Shown: one piece after another, positions 39,485-48,292 of the stretch
Layout: each line of letters starts with the position of its first letter
Position numbering within the stretch: position 1 is the first letter of the stretch
DNA from: Streptococcus parasanguinis
Lineage (GTDB): Bacteria > Bacillota > Bacilli > Lactobacillales > Streptococcaceae
Direction: 5' to 3'
NCBI RefSeq assembly: GCF_019929185.1
Contig: NZ_JAHZPC010000013.1
Span: forward strand, 1-54,827
DNA length: 54,827 bases
Translations under genes and position numbers: made by a program
Notes under the pieces: generated by a model
Databases searched by the model: none
What the model was told of the DNA's origin: nothing
Seen by the model: the letters and a program-made list of their open reading frames with translations, nothing else

Positions 39485-40676
39485 AACGTATAAACCTCCT
39501 GAAATTATTTACCAACTTAGATAGTCGCTCTTTATCTCTAGAAAGGTATATAATTTGTTGTATGCAGTATTCCATAAGTTCTGGCTTGTGGCATTCTATG
39601 AATTCTCCATTCTCGTTAATGACAGTGGAATAACCATCAATTACATTGGCAACACATTCTATACACATACCTCTACACCAGCAATCTTTACACTTAGAAA
39701 AATTATCCTTATTATTAAATGTTTCAACATTTGGACTATTATGACTCCCCCAGAATCTAAAGCACAACTTCTTACTTCCATCTACGTCAAAAGTAATTGT
39801 ATTGGAAGGATCAATATCATCGCAGAAAGTATGGTTTGTACTCTTGTAAATCATAGATATTAAAACATCGTATAAGATTGGGCTAATAAATGCTTTCTCA
39901 TTACAATCAATTACATTCTGAATAGATGTATCTATAAAAGTTTTTCTTTCCGATAAACTTTTTTCCATTTCTTTAACAATAAGTACTTTATTTTTACTGA
40001 AGACATCATTAACATTAAAATGAACATCCATCTCAGTAAAATATTTGAAAATAGCTTCTCTACTAATACCATTTTTTTGATGAATACGAGTATACGTTGA
40101 TGCAATTTCGAAATTATCATAATCAATACTTTTTAAATACTTAATGAATCTCAGAGTCTTTCTGTGACTTCCTTTTCCCCTTAACCTATCATGAACAACC
40201 TCTGGTCCATCTAAACTAATTGTTAAAAATGGATGAAATTTATTTAACATATGCTTTACTCGATGATTCAAAACAGTACCATTAGTAACAGTCTCAACTT
40301 TTATTATATTTAAAAATTTAGATAATTTCTCAATAAAATATACAAACAACTCAATATTTAAAAAAGGCTCTCCTCCAAAAAGTATTAATCGATTAATTTG
40401 TTTTATTCCCTTACTTACAATTTCCTGAATTATCTTATCAGCAGTATCAAAATCCATTACTCGATTGTCCATGCCATAGTTTCCACCATCAGCATAACAG
40501 TACGAACACGATAGATTACAGCTATTTGAAATATTTATTACAACTTTCTTCAAGATTCCATCATCAAGATTATCCAAAGTATTAGACGTATTTTTATATT
40601 CAGGTGAAGAAGACAAAGTAAAAGAAATGGAATCAAAATAATATGTACCAAAATCAGTATCAATTTTTTTAATCAT
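39477..40676 (-). CDS. gggB: Radical SAM/SPASM peptide maturase (streptosactin-type)
   Basis: 399-aa enzyme. The CxxxCxxC cluster is CNLSCSYC at residues 53-60, with a GGEPFLN motif and ISLDGP later; C-terminal SPASM cysteines appear in KCKDCWCRGMCIEC and ECHKPELMEYC. Such enzymes make Cys thioether (sactionine) or C-C cross-links in ribosomal peptides. The frame starts 12 bases earlier, but ATG at 40676 has GAGGA in place. The 35-aa precursor with a CGGG end lies immediately upstream and an exporter immediately downstream; this matches the GGG/streptosactin subfamily of streptococcal Rgg-controlled peptides, from memory of that family. Confidence 0.82.
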   Translation of the reverse strand: MIKKIDTDFGTYYFDSISFTLSSSPEYKNTSNTLDNLDDGILKKVVINISNSCNLSCSYCYADGGNYGMDNRVMDFDTADKIIQEIVSKGIKQINRLILFGGEPFLNIELFVYFIEKLSKFLNIIKVETVTNGTVLNHRVKHMLNKFHPFLTISLDGPEVVHDRLRGKGSHRKTLRFIKYLKSIDYDNFEIASTYTRIHQKNGISREAIFKYFTEMDVHFNVNDVFSKNKVLIVKEMEKSLSERKTFIDTSIQNVIDCNEKAFISPILYDVLISMIYKSTNHTFCDDIDPSNTITFDVDGSKKLCFRFWGSHNSPNVETFNNKDNFSKCKDCWCRGMCIECVANVIDGYSTVINENGEFIECHKPELMEYCIQQIIYLSRDKERLSKLVNNFRRFIRYA

Positions 40677-40699
40677 AGCAATCCTCATTAATGAAAACA

Positions 40700-40725
40700 G
40701 AGATGGGGAAATTTTTCCCCACCTC
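40700..40725 (-). terminator. Attenuator hairpin between precursor and maturase genes
   Basis: GAGGTGGGGAAA pairs with TTTCCCCATCTC (one mismatch) and is followed by TGTTTTC. A leaky terminator here would make more precursor than enzyme mRNA. Confidence 0.65.
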
Positions 40726-40733
40726 GGAAGAAA

Positions 40734-40841
40734 CTATCGACCGCCACCACAAGAATGACTTGGTCCACAGTTATTATTAACAACATAACCTTGATCAAAC
40801 TCTAAAAGATCTTCAAGGTTAATAACTTGTAGTTCTTCCAT
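40734..40841 (-). CDS. gggA: 35-aa radical-SAM RiPP precursor (streptosactin-like)
   Basis: Short ORF with a leader MEELQVINLEDLLEFDQGY and core NNNCGPSHSCGGGR. AGGAGGTG precedes the ATG. Two Cys, each followed by Gly/Ser three residues later (CGPS, CGGG), are the pattern reported for streptosactin, where each Cys forms a four-residue thioether ring. Controlled by the Rgg-box promoter at 40871-40921. It was missed by length filters. Confidence 0.85.
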   Translation of the reverse strand: MEELQVINLEDLLEFDQGYVVNNNCGPSHSCGGGR

Positions 40842-40870
40842 TATTTTCACCTCCTATGTTTTATATAGAT

Positions 40871-40921
40871 ATCATATTACCATTTTAGGAGCGCTATAAA
40901 AAATTCCCTTATACACAATTT
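40871..40921 (-). promoter_or_regulatory. Rgg-box promoter of the radical-SAM peptide operon
   Basis: Minus strand: AATTGTGTATAAGGGAATT (within 40901-40921; 21 bases identical to the shp promoter), then exactly 24 nt, then -10 TATGAT (40871-40876). The box begins inside the rgg stop codon region. Confidence 0.85.
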
Positions 40922-41780
40922 ATTCTAAATCGTTCAACACTTGTTCTAAATGATGTTCAAACGTACATGCTAACTGTTGACTATTTACTAATTTCATTGT
41001 TGCGATACATTTTCTCATCTCAATTAAAGCATATTGATTATGAGTTTTCTTTAAATCGTACAAATTTTTCGCATAATGAAACACTAGTTTTTCATAAATT
41101 TCAGTTTCTGAGAAGTTACAAAATTTTAGTTGTTTTTCAAAATAAAGAGCATCTATTAGCTCGTTTCGTTCAATACATGTTATATAGGCATTTAACAACA
41201 TGGTCGATAGTAAACGACGATTATTTGGAATATCTCTATAAAATTCAGAGCGATGGCACATTTCTTTTGATAAAACCATCATAGTTTCATGATTTAAAAC
41301 ATCTAATGTATTCATAAACAACAACAATTCATAACACCCCCAGTATTCTACAGAAAATAAGTACTCACTGATAAAACTAATATCTTGATCTGTCACATAG
41401 ATCTTTCCTGATAAGTCCTGTAAACGAATCTTAACCAAAATCGTATTTAGCTCATAAAAAGGGCCTTTCTTCTTTTTATTTTCCAACAAACTAATCAGTA
41501 AATTTTCCATACCAACGATATCTCGCTTTGCTACTAATAAACGAATTTTCTCTAACAATTCATTAAAGTCATCTCTATGAAAATCGCGCGCTGCGTATAT
41601 AAATTCTTCAATTGGCATATTAATTGCTTCAAGTGCTAAAATGAATTTTGTAATAGTTAAGTCAGCTTCTTCATGCTCAAACCTTGACAGGTGAGAACTT
41701 GATACTCCACATTTAGAAACATCTTTTAGTGACAGTCCTCTTGATTCTCTAAATTTTTTAAAAATTTTTCCGTATTTCAT
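40920..41780 (-). CDS. rgg: Rgg-family peptide-responsive regulator
   Basis: 286-aa Rgg/GadR/MutR regulator: N-terminal XRE HTH (KYGKIFKKFRESRGLSLKDV; GVSSSHLSRFEHEEADLT) and a C-terminal TPR-like helical domain of about 220 residues for binding SHP peptides. AGAGG lies nine bases before the ATG. It is divergent from the 23-aa shp gene, the canonical rgg-shp layout, and directly upstream of the peptide operon it is expected to activate. Confidence 0.9.
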   Translation of the reverse strand: MKYGKIFKKFRESRGLSLKDVSKCGVSSSHLSRFEHEEADLTITKFILALEAINMPIEEFIYAARDFHRDDFNELLEKIRLLVAKRDIVGMENLLISLLENKKKKGPFYELNTILVKIRLQDLSGKIYVTDQDISFISEYLFSVEYWGCYELLLFMNTLDVLNHETMMVLSKEMCHRSEFYRDIPNNRRLLSTMLLNAYITCIERNELIDALYFEKQLKFCNFSETEIYEKLVFHYAKNLYDLKKTHNQYALIEMRKCIATMKLVNSQQLACTFEHHLEQVLNDLE

Positions 41781-41794
41781 TTAAAGTACCTCTT

Positions 41795-41845
41795 AAATTG
41801 TGTATAAGGGAATTTATTACAATATCTTGAATAACATTATATCAT
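41795..41845 (+). promoter_or_regulatory. Rgg-box promoter of shp
   Basis: Same 21-bp box (41795-41815) as the peptide operon, 24-nt gap and -10 TATCAT (41840-41845). Identical spacing in both promoters argues for one activator. Confidence 0.85.
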
Positions 41846-41872
41846 AGGAGAAAAAGAAAAGAGGTTGCTATT

Positions 41873-41944
41873 ATGAATAAAAAATTATTTTTTTACTTAT
41901 CTTTAGTAATACTTGGAGGAATCATAGTTATAGGAGTTGGATAA
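41873..41944 (+). CDS. shp: Short hydrophobic pheromone peptide (SHP) precursor
   Basis: 23-aa ORF: basic MNKK start, hydrophobic middle, and the end GGIIVIGVG, which resembles mature SHPs of Rgg systems (branched-chain residues ending in Gly). AGAGG lies 10 bases before the ATG. SHPs are exported, cut by Eep-type protease and re-imported to activate Rgg. Too short for usual annotation. Confidence 0.85.
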   Translation: MNKKLFFYLSLVILGGIIVIGVG

Positions 41945-41962
41945 TTTCACTCTCTTATAAAA

Positions 41963-42138
41963 AGAGGCTGGGACAAAAGTCCTAGCCTCTCAATTGTCTT
42001 TGGATTGTCAGCAATACGTAGTGGTTGAGTGGGCTCTACTACGCTGATTTCATCAGCTTTTACAGCCCTACTCAACTGTGCGGAGGTGGGACGATGAAAT
42101 CGAATTCTAACGAATTACCGATTTCTGTCCCACTCTCT
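41963..42138. repeat. 176-bp dispersed intergenic repeat, copy 3
   Basis: Same length and same orientation as copy 2 with a handful of substitutions. It lies 18 bp behind shp, where its hairpin (AGAGGCT/AGCCTCT) can serve as the terminator. Being inside the island, it shows that the repeat is spread across core and mobile DNA. Confidence 0.92.
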
Positions 42139-42220
42139 TTTTATAGTGTTTGACGTGCAAATAAATTAACCTAACGAAAACTATCTTTTTAAAATCAATT
42201 ATTTTAAGGGTCTTTTTTAT

Positions 42221-43282
42221 ATGATAAATTGCAAGAATAAGTGCAACATTTACTTGAACTCATCCTCTAGAGCTTCACAAGCAGTTCTGTAAGCTAAACA
42301 TTTTCGTGGTCGGTGATTGATATCAAATAAAGCCTTGTTCAAATCCTCATCAGAGATAACGGCTAAATCTGTTTTCTTTGGGAAATATTCTCTTAGTAAG
42401 CCATTTGCGTTTTCATTGCTTCCTCTCTGCCAGGAAGAATAGGCGTCCGCAAAGAAAAAGGGAATTCCTAAGTTCTCCACCAGAGGATAGCAGGCAAACT
42501 CTTTTCCCCCTGTCTGAAGTGAAGGTTTTAAGAGCCTCTTTTGGAAATAGCCTACAAAGTTGTTCGATAGCTGAAAACATGGCTTGGGCTGTTCTATCTG
42601 GTATCTTGAAAGCTAAGTAAAAACGAGTTTTTCGCTCTAGAAAGGTCGCTAAACAGCCCTTACTTTTGCCTCTGGAAGACACCACAGTATCGAGCTCCCA
42701 GTGGCCAAAAGTCTCACGATTCCTGACCTCTTTAGGACGTTTGGCAATCGACGTGCCAATCCTAAATGCCCCATGTGTTTCTTTGGGCTGTCGACTTTTT
42801 CCCTTTCGGCGCAGGACGCTTAAATCCAGATCAATCAAACCAGCATAGAGCCAGTTATAGATGGTTTTAAAAGCTACCATTGGCTTTTGTTCAAGCTGAT
42901 AGCGACCACAAATCTGTTCAGGTGACCAAGAGGCTTTTAACCCCTTCTCAATTTCCTTTTTCAACTTTGGTGTCAAACAAGACTTCCGACCCTTTTGCTT
43001 AGCCCTGTGGTCGTACTGTTCCTGTGCTAAGACGGCGTAGTAACCATTTTGGCATCGTCTTAACTCTCTTGAAATGGTAGACTTATGAAAGTCAAGTTTA
43101 CTTGCAATTTGGCAAGATTTTAAACCTAAATCCAAGTAAGTTTCTATCTTTATTCGGTCGGTTATGGTAAGATGGGAGTAGCTCATAGTTTTTCCTCGGG
43201 TTCTGTTTGTGCGGTTACTTACAGTTTACACCAATGAAACGCTATGAGTTTTTTTGTTGCACTATATTTTACAATTTATCAT
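42221..43282 (-). mobile_element. IS30-family insertion sequence (inactive)
   Basis: Imperfect 27-bp terminal inverted repeats at 42221-42247 and 43256-43282, whose outer 11 bases (ATGATAAATTG) are identical. It contains a single transposase gene that is frameshifted. No clear target duplication is visible. Confidence 0.8.
42250..43186 (-). pseudogene. IS30-family transposase, frameshifted
   Basis: N-terminal part 43186 to about 42505 (HTH: SYSHLTITDRIKIETYLDLG; KSTISRELRR; catalytic region FGHWELDTVVS and TFTSDRGK), C-terminal part to 42250 (ENLGIPFFFADAYSSWQRGS, NENANGLLREYFPKK with the catalytic Glu). The two parts join in another frame at the run GGGGGAAAAG (about 42500-42510). One base too many in that run separates SDRGK from the expected EFACYPLVENLG. 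Confidence 0.9.
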
Positions 43283-43393
43283 TTGATAAAATCTCAATAA
43301 AAAAGACTTAGAATCATGTTAACAATAACATTAATTCCAAATCCTTTTATTATTTATCTTCTAACTATATTTAAGATAGATACTTAAATTATA

Positions 43394-43765
43394 TTACTGT
43401 TTTTCAAAAGTTCCGTCTGCTACACGAAAATCACTGTTAACAGTTTCAATTGAATTAAATTGAATCTTTAAATATTTTACTTCTTTTTCATCTTTTCCAG
43501 GTAATTCAGCTTTAGCACTCGCTGCACTAGAAACCTTTAATTTGACATATTTTCCAGCGATTTTCCAAGTTCCATCTCTAGATTCGTCTTTATTATTTGT
43601 TACTTCTAGTGTTTTATCGCTATTGAAAACGATAGTTGAATCGTGTTTACTATCATACCAAGTACCAATAATTTGCTTCTCTGGTCCTGAATTTTGATTC
43701 AAGAAAAAGAATACCCCACCGGCAACCGCAAGTACTAAAACAACTAAAGCAATAATTTTTTTCAT
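43394..43765 (-). CDS. Small membrane-anchored extracellular protein
   Basis: 123 aa: an N-terminal hydrophobic anchor (MKKIIALVVLVLAVAGGVFF) without a lipobox Cys, followed by a beta-rich domain with GTWYDSKHDSTIVFNSDKTL and DGTWKIAGKYVKLKV, resembling small lipocalin-like DUF5640-type domains. Good ribosome site (AGGAGG). Function unknown; it lies between the IS30 copy and the surface-exclusion-like gene. Confidence 0.75.
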   Translation of the reverse strand: MKKIIALVVLVLAVAGGVFFFLNQNSGPEKQIIGTWYDSKHDSTIVFNSDKTLEVTNNKDESRDGTWKIAGKYVKLKVSSAASAKAELPGKDEKEVKYLKIQFNSIETVNSDFRVADGTFEKQ

Positions 43766-43906
43766 TATTTTTCCTCCTATAAATATCTAAAGATATTAAT
43801 TATTTTTTTCATATACCTAGTTTCACTAAAATCATTAGTAAAAAATCAAATTTTGAATGATAAACTTTTATTCATTACTACAATAAGAAATACTTACCAG
43901 CTTTTA

Positions 43907-46900
43907 TTAATCACGCTGTTTCCGTGATACTGAAATACCAAAACTACAAAGAACAATTCCCATTGCAAACACTAACCAATTCTCAATTGAACCTGTATTA
44001 GGCAAGGCTCTATTTGCAGCATATTTAGCTTGATTTCCAGCATAGCTATATACTTGTTCGTTAGAAGTATTTTCTGATATACTCTTTTCTAACGCAGGAT
44101 TAAGAGAAATCATCTTGTGATCTACTTTATCGTTAAATACTTCGCTTTGTCTTGTACGAGTATTTAAATAGGCTTCCCTAACAGCTTCATATTGGGCAGT
44201 TGCATCCAATTGATCTTGTAGAAGTGTTTTAAGTTTAGCTTCCTCTCTTGCTACATTCTCAAGTGCTAAACGGTGCTCTTCAACTGCATTGTCATATGCT
44301 CCTTTTGCTTTCATCAAATATGCATCTGCATTTTCAAGATGATCCAAAAGTGTTTCTAAAGCAACTAAGTTAGTCTTTAATTTAGAAATTTCATTCTTAA
44401 TTTGACTTTCTTTAGCTTTTAACTCTTCAACTTTATTCTGACGGTTTCTGAGTTCTGCTTCATCCGTAGCTTTTTTAGCTTTAAGATCTGAAAGAACTTT
44501 AAGTTCTTTATCCAATTCTGCACGCGCATCTGCTAAAACTTTTTGTTTTGTTTGAATATCTGCATTAAGATTATCAACTGCTGTTTGTGCTTTGACATAA
44601 CGAGTTTTGGCAGCAATCAATTTTTGAGAAGCTTCATCTAAATTCTTTTGTGCAAGAGGTGTCTTATCTGAGATTGAATTTAATCTTGCAATCGTTTGAC
44701 GTGTAGTTGTTAAGGCTGCCAAATGTTTTTCATGAATTTTAGTTACTTCATCTAAATTTTTTCTTGCAGTCTTATCTGCTATTTTTGCTTTTTCAAGCTC
44801 CTCTTTTGCAGTTTCTAATGCTTTTTGCTTAACTTTAAGGTCTGCATTTAAGTTATCCAAAGCAGTTTGAGCTTTGGTATATCTTGTTTCAGCTTCTTCT
44901 TTTAGTTGTTTCGCAGTGTCGTATTTCTTTTGTGCACTTGGAGTTTGATCAGGAACTGACATTAATTCTTCTACAAGTTTTTGAGTTTGTTTCAGATTTT
45001 GATTCGCATTTTGATTTTCTAGTTTTGTTTTTTCAAGATCAGATTTAGCTTTTACTTCTGCTTTTGTAGCTTGGTCTAAATTATCTTTTGCACTTGCTAA
45101 AGATTGACGCTTGCTTTGAATATCAGCATTTAATTGATCAAGTGCACTTTGAGCCTTATTAAATTGGGTTTGTGCTTCATTATAGTTTTGTGTAGCGTTC
45201 TCCAATTTAATAGTAGCGGCAGGTGTTTGGTCAGGAGTAGCTTCCAGAGCATCTAATTTTGCTGTCGTTTCTTTGAGAGCTTTTGTACTTTTATCGTTTT
45301 CTGATTTAGCTTTTTTCAAACGATTCTGTGCAGAATCATTTGCCGTATTTGCTGTAGTCTGCTTAGCTTTAGCAGCTGTTAATTCATCTTCCATTTTTGA
45401 AGTATCAAATGGAGTAGCTAAAGGTTTAGCAATCCCTTTATCATAATAATCGTCAACAGTTACAAAATGGTATTCACCAGTTTGTTCATCTTTAACATAT
45501 TCAAGATGTGCATCTTGACCTTTGAATTCAATAAAGTGCATGCGTCCAACACCACTTGGTGTGAAACTATTTGCAGCTCCAATTGCCCGAATATTTGTAG
45601 GAGCTTTCTGCCCAATCATAAGTTTCATATGTCCAAAATAAGCATGAACATCATTTGTCATAAAACTAATTACAGCATCATATACCTCACGATACAATTG
45701 AGACATTGTTGCTTTACGAGTTTCTTTAGCTTCTGAATAATACGCACCATAACCAAGCAAAGTATTATCATAGCTCATGTTTTCTCCAGTCCATACGATG
45801 GAATCTAATCCATCTTTCGCTAAAGCAGTATCGCTGTGACTTGTGCTATATGGTTTATTTTCTTCAGCATAGGCTTTTGCAATGTTTTTGACACCCTGAA
45901 CAGATTCTTCAGTGACAATATAATGATGACTACCCCAAACTTGGTCTTGCAGATTGTTGGCGAGAAGTGCATAATATTGGCTCAAAGCTTCAATTTGCTT
46001 GTCAGTTAAATTGTCTAAATCTACGACTGAATCATCGATCGGCAAAACAATATCCTTGTTTGACCATTCCTTTATGAATATATTTTGGTGTTCAGGGGAA
46101 TATTCTGTTAATGCAGTTCCAAAATCATATTTACTATCTTTGAACCATTTTTGAATAACGTCGTTTAAGGCATTTTTATTTGCGTCTGAGTCATCAGCAA
46201 GATAAGCCTTGTAGGCATCAATGACATCCTGAGGCAATTGAGGAATAGTGAGATTTTTAATTGCTGCAATTTGTTTATTAATCGTTTCAACTGCTTGATC
46301 AGCCTTCTCTTTATTCTCTTTTGCTTCCTGAGCTACTGATGTTGCACTCGCTAGCTCATTTGAAGTTTCATTTACTTTAGCCTCTTCTTGGTTTTTCTTA
46401 GTAGTTAAAGCTGAAATTTCCGAAGCTTTTTTAGCATCATTTTCTTTAGCTGTTTTGAGCTCTTCTTCTGCACTAATCTTACTATTTTGTTTATTTGCTA
46501 AATCATTTGCTTTACTATCACGATTTGCGATTGTTTGGGCAAGTTGTGATTCAGAAGCATCAAGATTACTTTGCGCTGAAACCTTATTTTCTCGAGCTTT
46601 CTTTAGATTCTCTTGTGCTTGTTTTTGTTTTTCTTCAGCAGATGACAAGTTTGCTGCTGTTTCTTGACTTTTCTTTATTTGATCCGCTTCAACAGACTTT
46701 GCATTTTTTAGTGCAGTAGCTTTTTTATCGTCCGCTTCTTTGGCACGATCAAGTTCTTGTTTCGCTGTATTTTCAGTTGCTGTTTTAGCATCTAAATTTT
46801 TCTTAGCCGCATCACGTTCTGCTACTATTTCTTCGACGCCTGTACCGTCTAAAACCTTCTGAGCAGTTTCTTTCTCTTTTTGAGCCTTCACTAATGCACT

Positions 46901-47737
46901 CGCTGCTTCTTCTGCAACCTTTTTAGCATCTGCTAATTGTTTAGCAGAAACTTGACTAGCACTAAGTTGCGTTTTTTCATCAGCAGAAGCTTTACTGAGT
47001 TCTTCAGCCTTATTTTTGTCTTCGTTAATGGCATTTCCCAAAGCCTCTTTCGCTGCTGATTCTGCTGATTCTTTTTCAGCTACATCACTTTTTGCTTTGT
47101 CTCTTTCAGCAATGATTTCCGATGCTCCAGTACCATCAAGATTTTTTTGTGCAGTTGCTACTGCTTCCTCAGCTGTCGAAACTTTCTTTTCTTGCTCTGA
47201 AATTTTATCTTGATCTTTTTTAATAACTTCTGATTGCTGATTACGTTCTTTCTCAGCTTCTAGAACTTTATCAGATGCATCTTTTAGTGATGTTTCCTTT
47301 TTCTCAATATCAGCTTTTACTTCTGATATTTCATTCTTCGTTTTTTCAATTTTTTCAGGCGTAGCTAATTCTTTATTCGCCTCAGCATTCTTTAAGTCAA
47401 CATTTGCATCGGAAACTTTTGATGCAGCGGTTGCTTCCGAAGCCTTAGCGTTTTCTAATGCACTTTCTTGATTTGAAACCGATTGATCCGTTTCTTCCTT
47501 GATCGTTCTTGCTTCTTCTACAACTTCAGAAGTTGGCGTTTTCGTTACAGTTGCAATTCCATTATGGACAAATACCCCGTCTACTTGTTTTATATTTGTA
47601 GACGAAGGAGACGTCGATTCAACACTTAATGTTGACTCATTTGGCTGAGTTGCAGTTACTTCATCCGCTTGTACAACAGAAAATCCCGCAGCTATTGATA
47701 CAGCGGATACAGTTGCTTTGATCGTTTTCTTTTTCAT
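43907..47737 (-). CDS. LPNTG-anchored surface protein with SEC10/PgrA surface-exclusion domain
   Basis: 1276-aa cell-wall protein. Signal peptide to about residue 27 (..SVVQADE), then a long Ala/Lys/Glu coiled coil (about 80-490). The central SEC10/PgrA domain (about 500-770; SPEHQNIFIKEWSN, VWGSHHYIVTEESV, HAYFGHMKLMIG, SGVGRMHFIEF) is followed by a second coiled coil with three repeats of the type YTKAQTALDNLNADLKVKQK, and LPNTG at about 1245 with hydrophobic tail and RKQRD. SEC10/PgrA proteins act in surface exclusion of conjugative plasmids and in adhesion. The frame extends upstream to a GTG at 47746, but ATG 47737 behind AAAGGTGGG is preferred. The divergent XRE gene shares its control region. 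Confidence 0.92.
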   Translation of the reverse strand: MKKKTIKATVSAVSIAAGFSVVQADEVTATQPNESTLSVESTSPSSTNIKQVDGVFVHNGIATVTKTPTSEVVEEARTIKEETDQSVSNQESALENAKASEATAASKVSDANVDLKNAEANKELATPEKIEKTKNEISEVKADIEKKETSLKDASDKVLEAEKERNQQSEVIKKDQDKISEQEKKVSTAEEAVATAQKNLDGTGASEIIAERDKAKSDVAEKESAESAAKEALGNAINEDKNKAEELSKASADEKTQLSASQVSAKQLADAKKVAEEAASALVKAQKEKETAQKVLDGTGVEEIVAERDAAKKNLDAKTATENTAKQELDRAKEADDKKATALKNAKSVEADQIKKSQETAANLSSAEEKQKQAQENLKKARENKVSAQSNLDASESQLAQTIANRDSKANDLANKQNSKISAEEELKTAKENDAKKASEISALTTKKNQEEAKVNETSNELASATSVAQEAKENKEKADQAVETINKQIAAIKNLTIPQLPQDVIDAYKAYLADDSDANKNALNDVIQKWFKDSKYDFGTALTEYSPEHQNIFIKEWSNKDIVLPIDDSVVDLDNLTDKQIEALSQYYALLANNLQDQVWGSHHYIVTEESVQGVKNIAKAYAEENKPYSTSHSDTALAKDGLDSIVWTGENMSYDNTLLGYGAYYSEAKETRKATMSQLYREVYDAVISFMTNDVHAYFGHMKLMIGQKAPTNIRAIGAANSFTPSGVGRMHFIEFKGQDAHLEYVKDEQTGEYHFVTVDDYYDKGIAKPLATPFDTSKMEDELTAAKAKQTTANTANDSAQNRLKKAKSENDKSTKALKETTAKLDALEATPDQTPAATIKLENATQNYNEAQTQFNKAQSALDQLNADIQSKRQSLASAKDNLDQATKAEVKAKSDLEKTKLENQNANQNLKQTQKLVEELMSVPDQTPSAQKKYDTAKQLKEEAETRYTKAQTALDNLNADLKVKQKALETAKEELEKAKIADKTARKNLDEVTKIHEKHLAALTTTRQTIARLNSISDKTPLAQKNLDEASQKLIAAKTRYVKAQTAVDNLNADIQTKQKVLADARAELDKELKVLSDLKAKKATDEAELRNRQNKVEELKAKESQIKNEISKLKTNLVALETLLDHLENADAYLMKAKGAYDNAVEEHRLALENVAREEAKLKTLLQDQLDATAQYEAVREAYLNTRTRQSEVFNDKVDHKMISLNPALEKSISENTSNEQVYSYAGNQAKYAANRALPNTGSIENWLVFAMGIVLCSFGISVSRKQRD

Positions 47738-47857
47738 AATTCCCACCTTTATGATTAAGTATTGAGCAATTTATCACTATCTAATTATAAACACCCGAAT
47801 TATACTACATTTTATCAACTTTGTAAAGTTGTATCCAACCTTTTAAGAACTAGAATC

Positions 47858-47894
47858 TAACCTTCTAAGACTGTAAAATAGTCTTACGAGGTTA
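47858..47894. promoter_or_regulatory. Palindromic operator between the surface protein and XRE genes
   Basis: TAACCTTCTAAGACT (47858-47872), seven bases, AGTCTTACGAGGTTA (47880-47894): 15-bp arms with two mismatches. A further half site AACCTTTTAAGA lies at 47837-47848. The XRE start codon is 4 bp beyond, so autoregulation is likely. Confidence 0.75.
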
Positions 47895-47897
47895 CAA

Positions 47898-48224
47898 ATG
47901 TCAAAATTACAAAAGTATATAAGCAAAAGAATACGGATTCTGCGGACCCAGTCAGGAATGACTCAGGAACAATTAGAAGAAAAAGCAGATCTTGGCACCA
48001 ATTACGCGTATAAGTTAGAAAATTTAGAGCCCAATATAAAAATTAGTACGCTTGAGAAAATTATAGAAGCGTTAAATGTTGATCTACAAACCTTTTTTGA
48101 TTTAACACTTAAAGAAGAAAGTACTGATTTAGCACAGCTTATTGACACTATCAAATCTTTACCAGAGTACAAACAAAATAAAGTCATTTCAGCTATTAAT
48201 ACAATTATTAACGAGACAAAATAA
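47898..48224 (+). CDS. XRE-family transcriptional regulator
   Basis: 108 aa: HTH at about residues 12-45 (TQSGMTQEQLEEKADLGTNY, AYKLENLEPN) and a helical tail (LIDTIKSLPEYKQNKVISAI). GAGG is close to the ATG. Layout and sequence parallel the XRE protein at 19750-20100 near mleS. It is divergent from the SEC10/PgrA gene with a palindromic operator between, so it probably controls itself and the surface protein. Confidence 0.85.
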   Translation: MSKLQKYISKRIRILRTQSGMTQEQLEEKADLGTNYAYKLENLEPNIKISTLEKIIEALNVDLQTFFDLTLKEESTDLAQLIDTIKSLPEYKQNKVISAINTIINETK

Positions 48225-48273
48225 AAAAGTGGAAAAGGATAAGTAAAAAAACGATTCCTTTCCCACTTTTTTT
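48223..48273 (+). terminator. Rho-independent terminator after the XRE gene
   Basis: AAAAAAGTGGAAAAGGA and TCCTTTCCCACTTTTTTT form a long stem ending in a T-run. Confidence 0.9.
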
Positions 48274-48292
48274 GTGCCTAAAAATATGGCTA

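Noticed and set aside
42221..43282. Programmed frameshifting in the IS30 copy
   Set aside because: IS30 transposases are normally one uninterrupted frame; a homopolymer insertion is the simpler reading.
43907..47737. CRISPR-like or tandem DNA repeats inside the long surface protein gene
   Set aside because: Similarity is at heptad/coiled-coil level in coding sequence with variable spacing, not a repeat-spacer array.
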